From: Actinomycetes bacterium | GTDB lineage: Bacteria; Actinomycetota; Actinomycetes; Mycobacteriales; Micromonosporaceae | Reading direction: 5' to 3' | Assembly: GCA_023437285.1 (NCBI GenBank) | Contig: JAEZGP010000302.1 | Coordinates: forward strand, 1-5,238 | Length of the DNA stretch: 5,238 nucleotides | In this document: piece after piece, positions 1 through 4,678 of the stretch | Layout: each line of letters opens with the position of its first letter | Numbering within the stretch: the first letter of the stretch is position 1 | Notes under the pieces: model-generated | Told to the model about the DNA's origin: nothing | The model's input: only the letters and a program-made list of their open reading frames with translations | Database searches by the model: none | Position numbers and translations under genes: made by a program

Positions 1-249
1 GGCCCGCTCGTCGGCGAGCTGAAGGTTGGCCAGGTGAAGGCTGCTGAGCCCGAGCGGCAACGCGGCCGGGCGGCTGCGGGAGGCGCGGTCGTCGACGCGC
101 GCGACCGATGCCGTCTCGTGCGCCGCGGCCGGGTCGTCCGCGCGCAGCGCCATGCCGGTCGCGCCTGCGGCGAAAACCACGACACTGAACGCGCTGAGCA
201 CGGCCCGGGGGGTGAACGGGTGGCGTCCTTCGTCACGGTGAGCGGCCAA
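1..249 (-). CDS. exported or membrane-anchored protein, N-terminal fragment
   Basis: Function not recognised. The fragment is 83 codons and is cut by the left edge of the window. I chose a TTG start at 249 because AAAGGGAG (complement of 256-263) lies 6 nt upstream and because it gives a classic export signal: a charged N-region of about 14 residues (AAHRDEGRHPFTPR), a hydrophobic core at residues 16-34 (AVLSAFSVVVFAAGATGMA), then polar Ala/Asp/Arg-rich sequence typical of an extracytoplasmic linker. No clear lipobox cysteine is visible, so it is either cleaved by signal peptidase I or kept as an N-terminal anchor. Residues 35-83 show no catalytic motif. Actinomycete cell-wall hydrolases and secreted lytic transglycosylases often begin this way, but that is only a possibility. 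The same frame stays open upstream to an ATG at 363, which would add 38 residues but has a poorer ribosome site. It is divergent from the transporter, with a structured leader between. Confidence 0.7.
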   Translation of the reverse strand, partial: MAAHRDEGRHPFTPRAVLSAFSVVVFAAGATGMALRADDPAAAHETASVARVDDRASRSRPAALPLGLSSLHLANLQLADERA

Positions 250-266
250 GAGTCGCTCCCTTTCAA

Positions 267-336
267 TCGGGGGGCTGCGCGTCGGGGGGTTGACGCACAG
301 ATCCCCGACCTTGCCCCTGGCCGACAGGATCGGCCA
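267..336 (-). promoter_or_regulatory. structured 5' leader of the left exported-protein gene
   Basis: Read on the minus strand, the region before the TTG start holds two strong hairpins. The first is TGGCCGA/TCGGCCA around a 5-nt loop (318-336), a perfect 7-bp stem. The second is CUGUGCGUC with GACGCGCAG (275-283 with 292-300), nine pairs including one G-U, with a C-rich loop. Between them GUCGGGG (complement of 303-309) is exactly complementary to CCCCGAC (complement of 281-287) in the second hairpin, so a competing fold or pseudoknot is possible. CCCCCCGA occurs twice (complement of 267-274 and 282-289), giving that segment two partners. This suggests an RNA element controlling the gene, but I could not match it to a named riboswitch class. 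Confidence 0.35.
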
Positions 337-396
337 AGCGAACGGCAGACAATCGTGAACCATGTCACACCGAATATGCGAAATCGAGCTTAGATG

Positions 397-418
397 GTGT
401 AAAACACGCCGTTCGTGT
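397..418. repeat. overlapping GTGT/ACAC inverted repeats, possible operator
   Basis: Two inverted repeats share an arm: GTGT-AAA-ACAC at 397-407 and ACACG-CCGTT-CGTGT at 404-418. A further ACACC at 367-371 is complementary to GGTGT at 396-400. They lie in the most AT-rich part of the divergent gap (about 371-406), where promoters for both flanking genes would be expected. Short interleaved half-sites of this kind suit a dimeric repressor such as a TetR-type protein, but the arms are only 4-5 bp and no regulator for this gap is in view. I could not pick out convincing -10/-35 hexamers for either gene. Confidence 0.25.
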
Positions 419-483
419 CCCCGACGGTTGCTTCCGTGACGCCGGGGACGCACGATCTGCGCATGAGAAAGGCGGGGACGTGA
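415..483 (+). promoter_or_regulatory. transporter leader with two alternative base-pairings and a mini-ORF
   Basis: GTCCCCG (417-423) can pair perfectly with CGGGGAC at 443-449. That stem extends outward by U-G and G-C pairs to 415/451, and inward, after a 5-nt bulge, by ACGG (424-427) with CCGT (434-437) around a TTGCTT loop. The identical heptamer CGGGGAC recurs at 473-479, directly against the GTG start at 480 and within the expected ribosome-binding stretch. One 5' arm therefore has two exclusive partners, one leaving the start open and the other closing it. A short frame (GTG 436 or ATG 463) ends with TGA at 481-483, overlapping the transporter's GTG. The complementarity is seen directly; a regulatory role is inferred. 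Confidence 0.35.
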
Positions 484-1952
484 CCAGCACGCGGTCGGAT
501 GGATCCGCCGTTCATCGCGCGTACTCCGTGGTGGTTTTCATCGTGTTGGCGTCGTTGGACAACGTCGCCATCGGCCTCGTGCCGCCGCTGTACCGGCCGA
601 TCGCGGCCGACCTCGGTGTGTCCGAAAAGGCCGTCGGCGCGGTGACCGCCGCGAGCTTCCTGATCAGCGCCGTCGCCGCCGTGTGCTGGGCCTACCTGGG
701 CGACCGCACCCGACGCAAGCCGCTGCTCATGGTCGGCACCGTGATCTGGGCACTCGGCGCGGCGGGCACCGCCTTCGCCGGCAGCTACGCGGCCTTCCTC
801 GGCGCCCAACTGCTCGGGTCGATCGGCCTGGGCGCCGTCGCCTCCGTCGGGTTCTCCGTGGTCAGCGACCTGATCTCGCCCCGGCGGCGCGGCCTCGTGA
901 TGAGCTTCTGGGGACTGTCGCAGGGCATCGGCACGCTGCTGGGCACGCTGCTGGCCGGCGTGTTGGGCGCCACCAACTGGCGCGAGCCGTTCGGCGTACT
1001 CGCCCTCGTCGCGGTGGCCGCCACCACGGCGTACCTGTTCACCTACGACACGCGGCGCGGCCAGCACGAACCCGCGCTGGCCGCGGTGTTCGCGGCCGGC
1101 GAGGACTACGACTACCGCATCTCGCGCGCCGACGTGCCGGCGATCCTGGGCCGGCGCACCAACCGCTGGCTCATCCTGCAGGGCCTCACCGCGCAGGTCG
1201 TGTTCGGTTCACTGGTCTGGCTGCCGCTGCTGTTCCAGGCGCGAGCTCTCGACGCCGGCTATCCCGAACCGACCGCGATCCGCATCGGCGCCATCTTCGC
1301 GACCATCTTCCAACTCGGCGGGGCGCTGTCGATCCTCGGCGGGCTGGTGGGCGACCGGTTGCAGCGGCGCACACCCCGGGGCCGCGCGCTCGTCGCGGCG
1401 GTCGGCATCCTCGCGGGCATCCCGTTCTACGTGGGCCTGTTCTTCCTGCCGCTCAACCTGACCGTCGAGCCTGACGCGTCCACGGGCGAGATCCTGCGGC
1501 ACACCGCGGGGACCCTGTTCACGGACCCGACCATGGCGTTGGCGTTCCTGGCCGCCGTGACCGCGCTCGCCCTGACGTCCGCGAACTCGCCCAACTGGTT
1601 CTCGCTCATCGCCGACGTGAACCCGCCGGAGCATCGGGGCACCGTCTACAGCCTCGGCAACCTCGTCAACGGCGTGGGTCGCGCGGTCGGCAACAGCATG
1701 TACGGGGTGGTGCTCGGCCTGTTCGGCGGGCCGGCGGGCGGCGCGCACGCGTACGCGTCGGGGCTCGCGGCCTTCCAGGTGTTCTTCGTGCCGACCGGCG
1801 TCATGTACTACCTGGCCTCCCGCACCGCGCCGGCCGACATCGCGGCGGTCAACGAGACGCTCGACGCCCGGGCACGGTCCACCTTGGAGTCCCACGCGTC
1901 GCGTCGTAACGGAGCAGGCGCTCTGTCCGATCGGCCGGTCGACCCGTCGTAG
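480..1952 (+). CDS. MFS transporter, spinster-like family
   Basis: A 490-residue integral membrane protein of the major facilitator superfamily, expected to move a small molecule across the cytoplasmic membrane by proton-coupled or facilitated exchange; the substrate cannot be read from sequence. Twelve hydrophobic segments are apparent, roughly at 14-36, 52-73, 82-100, 102-127, 138-162 and 171-188, then after a long cytoplasmic loop (189-228) at 229-252, 266-291, 303-325, 350-370, 391-416 and 427-447. The signature loop between helices 2 and 3 is LGDRTRRKP (73-81), with a degenerate copy, VGDRLQRRTPRG, at 290-301. Asp27 in helix 1 (ASLDNVAIG) and the PPEHRGTVYSLGN stretch (382-394) resemble spinster-like carriers. 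The GTG start at 480 follows a GGCGGGGA stretch; AAAGG lies further up. The tail from 449 is polar and probably cytosolic. It is monocistronic, convergent with the prim-pol-like gene. A drug-efflux role is possible but unproven. Confidence 0.9.
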   Translation: MTSTRSDGSAVHRAYSVVVFIVLASLDNVAIGLVPPLYRPIAADLGVSEKAVGAVTAASFLISAVAAVCWAYLGDRTRRKPLLMVGTVIWALGAAGTAFAGSYAAFLGAQLLGSIGLGAVASVGFSVVSDLISPRRRGLVMSFWGLSQGIGTLLGTLLAGVLGATNWREPFGVLALVAVAATTAYLFTYDTRRGQHEPALAAVFAAGEDYDYRISRADVPAILGRRTNRWLILQGLTAQVVFGSLVWLPLLFQARALDAGYPEPTAIRIGAIFATIFQLGGALSILGGLVGDRLQRRTPRGRALVAAVGILAGIPFYVGLFFLPLNLTVEPDASTGEILRHTAGTLFTDPTMALAFLAAVTALALTSANSPNWFSLIADVNPPEHRGTVYSLGNLVNGVGRAVGNSMYGVVLGLFGGPAGGAHAYASGLAAFQVFFVPTGVMYYLASRTAPADIAAVNETLDARARSTLESHASRRNGAGALSDRPVDPS

Positions 1953-2004
1953 CCGGTCGTTCTACGGTCTGTGTGTGCTGATCTCCGGACAGTTAGCGCG
2001 CCGA

Positions 2005-2029
2005 CCCCGCCCGGCGTCAGGCGGCGGGG
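2005..2029. terminator. possible bidirectional GC-hairpin terminator
   Basis: CCCCGCC (2005-2011) and GGCGGGG (2023-2029) form a perfect 7-bp stem with an 11-nt loop in the gap between the convergent transporter and prim-pol-like genes. It includes the TGA of the latter (complement of 2017-2019). No T-tract follows on either strand, so it would be a U-less hairpin of the kind often proposed for actinomycetes. GC-rich sequence folds easily, so this is a moderate call. Confidence 0.35.
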
Positions 2030-2670
2030 CGCAGCACCCACGCCGGCGCGGTGGTCGCCGGGGCAGGTCGGGCCGGCGGCAGGGCGCCGACGATCGCGTG
2101 CTGTACGGCGTAGGTCCAGGGCAGCCGCCAGCCGACCGCCTCGGGGGAGACCTCCCAGCGCACGCGGCCCAGCGGCGTGTACGTGGGCGGGGCCGGCACC
2201 CACGAGCCGGCGTCGTGCAACACCATGTCGAGGCGCCCGGCCAGTTCGGGGCGCAGCGGGTCGCCCGGCGCCACGAAGAACATCCAGTTGCCGTTCGGGT
2301 TGGCCGCCACGGGCCCCGGTGGCGCCGCGCGCAGGGCGGCGGTGCCCAGCGCCGCCGGCACCTCGATCACGTCGAACGCGGCGCCGGTGGCGAGCAGCAC
2401 CGAGAAGGCCGCGGACGACCACCACTGTTCCAGTTCGTCCCGCTCATAGGACGCCTCGCCGGGCGTCGCGACGACGGCCGGGTGACAGGCGACCGTGGGG
2501 CACATCGGTCCGCAGGTGTAGCGGCCCCGGTCCAGGAACGCACCCGGTAGCACCGGCCACCCGTGGTCGGCGTAGCGCACCGCGGCACGCCGCAGCACGG
2601 ACCGGCGGACGAACTGCGGGGCGGGCCACAGCCGGCGGCTGGGCGTTAACGTGACGGTCGCTCGCGACAT
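2017..2670 (-). CDS. short prim-pol-like (bifunctional DNA primase/polymerase N-terminal) protein
   Basis: A 217-residue protein resembling the short actinobacterial proteins annotated as bifunctional DNA primase/polymerase. The ATG at 2670 has AGGAGA (complement of 2675-2680) 4 nt upstream, which decides it over a TTG at 2688. The N-terminal third shows the family pattern: a helix with RRAAVRYADHGWPVLPG (27-43), then a putative zinc knuckle with Cys53, Cys57, Cys62 and His63 (CGPMCPTVACH). A Trp-rich helix (DELEQWW, 78-84) precedes the core strand FSVLLATGAAFDVIEVP (89-105). The paired acidic residues of active archaeo-eukaryotic primases (hhDhD) are not intact: Asp100 and Glu103 have the wrong spacing. 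WMFFVAPG (129-136) is another family-like strand. No helicase domain is present, unlike large plasmid and phage prim-pols. Codon 8 is TTA (2649-2647), the only in-frame TTA I saw in the window, suggesting bldA-type control. A regulatory or nucleic-acid-binding role is more likely than synthesis. Confidence 0.8.
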   Translation of the reverse strand: MSRATVTLTPSRRLWPAPQFVRRSVLRRAAVRYADHGWPVLPGAFLDRGRYTCGPMCPTVACHPAVVATPGEASYERDELEQWWSSAAFSVLLATGAAFDVIEVPAALGTAALRAAPPGPVAANPNGNWMFFVAPGDPLRPELAGRLDMVLHDAGSWVPAPPTYTPLGRVRWEVSPEAVGWRLPWTYAVQHAIVGALPPARPAPATTAPAWVLRPAA

Positions 2671-2674
2671 GGCG

Positions 2675-2680
2675 TCTCCT
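2675..2680 (-). promoter_or_regulatory. ribosome binding site of the prim-pol-like gene
   Basis: On the minus strand AGGAGA precedes ATG (2670) by 4 nt. It is the best Shine-Dalgarno match in the window and rules against the longer TTG start at 2688, which would place this site inside the coding sequence. Confidence 0.7.
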
Positions 2681-2705
2681 GATAACAACTCGGCTACGGC
2701 GGTCC

Positions 2706-2735
2706 ACGACCGTCACCCGACGGGCCGACGGTCGT
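2706..2735. repeat. 30-bp inverted repeat in the divergent control region
   Basis: ACGACCGTC (2706-2714) and GACGGTCGT (2727-2735) are perfect 9-bp complements separated by 12 bp. The spacer itself contains CCCGACGGG (2716-2724), another small palindrome, so the whole element is nested. It lies 36 bp upstream of the prim-pol-like start. It could be an operator for a dimeric regulator (centre-to-centre half-site spacing of 21 bp, two helical turns) or an RNA hairpin in that gene's leader. Confidence 0.5.
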
Positions 2736-2759
2736 TCACTCGGGCAGATCCCGAATTGC

Positions 2760-2800
2760 AACTTGCACATGAAGTTACGAGCGACCGGCCGCGTAGTTAC
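2760..2800. repeat. AACTT/AAGTT inverted repeat and AGTTAC direct repeats
   Basis: AACTT (2760-2764) and AAGTT (2772-2776) form an inverted repeat with a 7-bp spacer. AGTTAC overlaps the second arm at 2773-2778 and recurs at 2795-2800, exactly 22 bp further, so both copies face the same side of the helix. They sit in the AT-richer middle of the gap between the divergent prim-pol-like and XRE genes. The XRE regulator is the obvious candidate binder, but this is inferred from position only. Confidence 0.35.
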
Positions 2801-2815
2801 CGCACAAACTGTGCG
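2801..2815. promoter_or_regulatory. 15-bp palindrome, candidate operator of the XRE regulator
   Basis: CGCACA-AAC-TGTGCG is a perfect inverted repeat with 6-bp arms and a 3-bp spacer, 59 bp upstream of the regulator's ATG. The size and symmetry suit an XRE/HTH dimer, and position upstream of its own gene suggests autoregulation. It abuts the second AGTTAC repeat. I could not assign promoter hexamers confidently. Confidence 0.4.
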
Positions 2816-2843
2816 ACCTGCTCAAAAGGAACCCCCGAGCCGC

Positions 2844-2868
2844 CTCCGATACCCGCGAACCGGAGAGG
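2844..2868 (+). promoter_or_regulatory. ribosome binding site of the XRE gene within a weak hairpin
   Basis: GGAGAGG (2862-2868) lies 6 nt before the ATG at 2875 and fixes that start. CTCCG (2844-2848) is complementary to CGGAG (2861-2865) across a 12-nt loop, so part of the site could be covered. A 5-bp stem is weak and may be coincidental. Confidence 0.4.
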
Positions 2869-2874
2869 AACGAC

Positions 2875-4101
2875 ATGGACGATCTGCCCATCGGACGCCG
2901 AGTGGCGTACTGGCGCAGCCGGCGCCGCATCTCCCAGCAGGTCTTCGCCGACCGTCTCGGCAAGTCCAAGAGCTGGGTCGACAAGGTGGAGCGCGGCGTA
3001 CGCCGGCTCGACAAGTACTCGGTGATCTATGAGATCGCCGACGTGCTGCAGATCGACATGCAGCTGCTCACCGGACGCGACCCGGCCCGCCGCCCCGAGG
3101 ACGTCAACTGCGTCGACCAGGTCGAGGTCGAGGAGATACGCGCCGCGCTCGAGCGCTACGACCAGATCAGCGCGTTCTTCGACACCCCCACCGAGCCCGC
3201 CCCGCTGCCGGAGGTGACCAAGTCCGTCGTGCACGCGTGGTCGACCCTGCAGCACGCCAAGTACGGCGTCCTGGCCCGGTCGCTGCCCAAGCTGCTGCGC
3301 GACTGCCAGGCGCTGGCCTCCATGCACACCGGCGACAGCGCCCAGCAGGCGGCCGTCCTGCTGTCGCAGGTCTACCAGGTGGCCTCCGCGACGCTGCGCA
3401 AGCTCGGCGAGCACGACCTCGCCTGGCTCGCCGCCGACCGCGGCCTGGCCAGCGCGCAACGCTCCGGCGAGAAGCTGCTCGTCGGCGTCGCCACCACCCG
3501 GGTGGCCATGTCGCTCGTCGCGCTCGGCCGCTTCCGGGCCGCCCTGGAGATCAACGTCAACCTCGCCAACCGGCTCGCGCCGACCGGCGACCAGGCCACC
3601 GACCCGCGCCACCTGTCCGTCTACGGGCAACTGCTGTTGCAGGGCACCATGGCGGCGGCCCGGATGGGCGACTCGGCCACCTCCCGCGACCTGCTCACGG
3701 CGGCCACCGAGGCGGCCGCGCGGATGGGCGGCGACGCCAACCACTACTGGACCTGCTTCGGCCCCACCAACGTCGAGCTGCACCGGTCGGCCGCGGCCGT
3801 GGAGATGGGCGACGGCGGCCGGGCCGTGGAGACCCACGAGGCGCTTAACCCCCACAACTTCGCGGCCATGCTGCCCGAGCGGCGCGCCCACCATCTGCTT
3901 GACACGGCGCGCGCTTTCACGCAGGTTGGCGACGTGGCAAAGGGAAGCGAGTTGTTGATCGAGGCGGACCGGCTCGCCCCGTCGGAGATCCGCTGCCGGC
4001 CGCTGGCCCACGAGGTCGTCGCCGACGTGCTGCGCCGTACCCGCGGCACGCCCCCGTCCGCCATCACCGAGCTGGCCGGCCTGCTGAGCGTACGGGCATG
4101 A
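2875..4101 (+). CDS. XRE-family transcriptional regulator with TPR-like C-terminal domain
   Basis: A 408-residue cytoplasmic DNA-binding protein. Residues 7-66 form an XRE/Cro-type helix-turn-helix: IGRRVAYWRSRRRISQQVFAD leads into the turn LGKSKSWVDKVERG (28-41), with the recognition helix around 31-40, and ends with the usual IYEIADVLQIDMQLLTG. An acidic linker (about 72-115) follows. Residues 117-400 are a run of amphipathic Ala/Leu-rich helix pairs, for example LGEHDLAWLAADRGLASAQRSG (177-198) and MGDSATSRDLLTAATEAAARMG (264-285), with the LG/GD turns and Ala spacing of TPR-like repeats. HTH-plus-TPR proteins include ligand- or peptide-sensing regulators (RRNPP type), so effector sensing is plausible; no ligand is known here. 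The ATG at 2875 has a clear GGAGAGG. The stop overlaps the next start as ATGA. Codons around 322-362 are less GC-biased than the rest. Autoregulation through the upstream repeats is inferred. Confidence 0.88.
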   Translation: MDDLPIGRRVAYWRSRRRISQQVFADRLGKSKSWVDKVERGVRRLDKYSVIYEIADVLQIDMQLLTGRDPARRPEDVNCVDQVEVEEIRAALERYDQISAFFDTPTEPAPLPEVTKSVVHAWSTLQHAKYGVLARSLPKLLRDCQALASMHTGDSAQQAAVLLSQVYQVASATLRKLGEHDLAWLAADRGLASAQRSGEKLLVGVATTRVAMSLVALGRFRAALEINVNLANRLAPTGDQATDPRHLSVYGQLLLQGTMAAARMGDSATSRDLLTAATEAAARMGGDANHYWTCFGPTNVELHRSAAAVEMGDGGRAVETHEALNPHNFAAMLPERRAHHLLDTARAFTQVGDVAKGSELLIEADRLAPSEIRCRPLAHEVVADVLRRTRGTPPSAITELAGLLSVRA

Positions 4102-4667
4102 GCCAGACCGGGCCGGTGCTCTACGCCATCGTGACCGGGTCGCCCGTGGCCGGGCGGGTCGGCGTCCTCGTCGAGGCCGCGCAGGCGGCCGGGTGGCAGG
4201 TGTGCGTCGTGGCCAGTCCGGACGGCCGCAAGTTCCTGGACGTGCCCGCGCTGGTGGCCCAGACGGGCTTTCCGGTGCGGAGCACGTTCAAGAATGCCGG
4301 CGACCCCGACCTGCTGCCGCCCGCCGACGCCATCATCGTTGCCCCGGCCACGGCCAACACGCTGGCGAAGTGGGCGGTCGGCATCGCCGACACGCTGCCG
4401 TTGGGGCTGATCATCGAGGGGCAGGGCAGGGGCCTGCCGGTGGTGGCGGTGCCGTTCACCAACTCCGCCATGGCCGCCCATCCCGCGTTCGGGCAGGCCA
4501 TCGCCACCCTGCGCGGCTGGGGCGTCACCGTCCTGTATGGCGACGACGTCCTGCGGCTGACCGCGCCGAACTCCGGGGAGGAGCCGGGCGACCGGTTCCC
4601 GTGGAAGCTCGCCCTCGACGCGCTGCCGCCGCCGGCAGCCGGCCGGCGCGACGCCCGGCGCTGGTAG
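4098..4667 (+). CDS. flavoprotein, HFCD/CoaC-fold family
   Basis: A 189-residue cytoplasmic protein of the homo-oligomeric flavin-containing Cys decarboxylase fold, the family that includes EpiD and the CoaC domain of Dfp. It opens with a Rossmann-like strand and turn, LYAIVTGSPVAG (8-19), followed by the helix RVGVLVEAAQAAGW and the strand QVCVVASPDG. The diagnostic segment APATANTLAKWAVGIADTL (82-100) corresponds to PASANT of EpiD and binds FMN. FTNSAMAAHPAF (120-131) occupies the position of the substrate-clamp motif. The catalytic histidine of EpiD/CoaC, about 14 residues before the PASANT proline, appears absent: the aligned stretch is FKNAGDPDLLPPADA. Decarboxylation is therefore doubtful, and it may be a flavin-binding or different redox enzyme. 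Length is normal for a stand-alone member. The ATG shares ATGA with the regulator's stop and has no strong site of its own, indicating translational coupling. The substrate is unknown. Confidence 0.85.
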   Translation: MSQTGPVLYAIVTGSPVAGRVGVLVEAAQAAGWQVCVVASPDGRKFLDVPALVAQTGFPVRSTFKNAGDPDLLPPADAIIVAPATANTLAKWAVGIADTLPLGLIIEGQGRGLPVVAVPFTNSAMAAHPAFGQAIATLRGWGVTVLYGDDVLRLTAPNSGEEPGDRFPWKLALDALPPPAAGRRDARRW

Positions 4668-4670
4668 CGT
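4665..4670 (+). promoter_or_regulatory. possible -10 element for a leaderless nif3-like transcript
   Basis: TAGCGT fits the TANNNT pattern of actinobacterial -10 elements and ends 8 nt before the ATG at 4679, the spacing expected when transcription begins at the start codon. It overlaps the flavoprotein stop codon. The coding start has no Shine-Dalgarno sequence, which supports a leaderless message, but no recognisable -35 is present. Confidence 0.3.
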
Positions 4671-4678
4671 CCCCAGTC

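Noticed and set aside
34..393. Plus-strand frame at the left end
   Set aside because: It opposes the minus-strand exported protein and shows no recognisable features or ribosome site.
250..400. c-di-AMP (ydaO-type) riboswitch upstream of the left gene
   Set aside because: The context would fit, but the conserved GGGGACCC-like and GGGGUGAAUC segments are not present on the minus strand.
390..1067. Long open frame on the minus strand across the transporter start, with others at 1209-1895 and 785-1042
   Set aside because: Arg/Gly/His-rich shadow translation of the transporter with no domain pattern; the plus-strand frame has clear membrane helices and MFS motifs.
683..1474. Second plus-strand frame inside the transporter
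   Set aside because: Composition dominated by Arg, Ala, Gly and Pro, as expected for an out-of-frame reading of GC-rich DNA.
1971..2654. Plus-strand frames opposite the prim-pol-like gene, and a minus frame at 1808-2425
   Set aside because: Low-complexity Arg/Pro/Ala products; the minus-strand frame at 2017-2670 has a strong ribosome site and family-like motifs.
2763..3032. Short plus frame starting upstream of the XRE gene
   Set aside because: It crosses the operator region and overlaps the regulator in another frame, with no ribosome site; considered as a signalling peptide gene but nothing supports it.
2797..4011. Very long minus-strand frame opposite the XRE gene
   Set aside because: Antisense reading of a GC-rich gene; Gly/Arg/His-rich with no domain features.
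4630..4648. GCCGGC/GCCGGC hairpin at the end of the flavoprotein gene
   Set aside because: Lies in coding sequence of an Ala/Gly/Arg-rich tail and is easily explained by GC composition; no T-tract.
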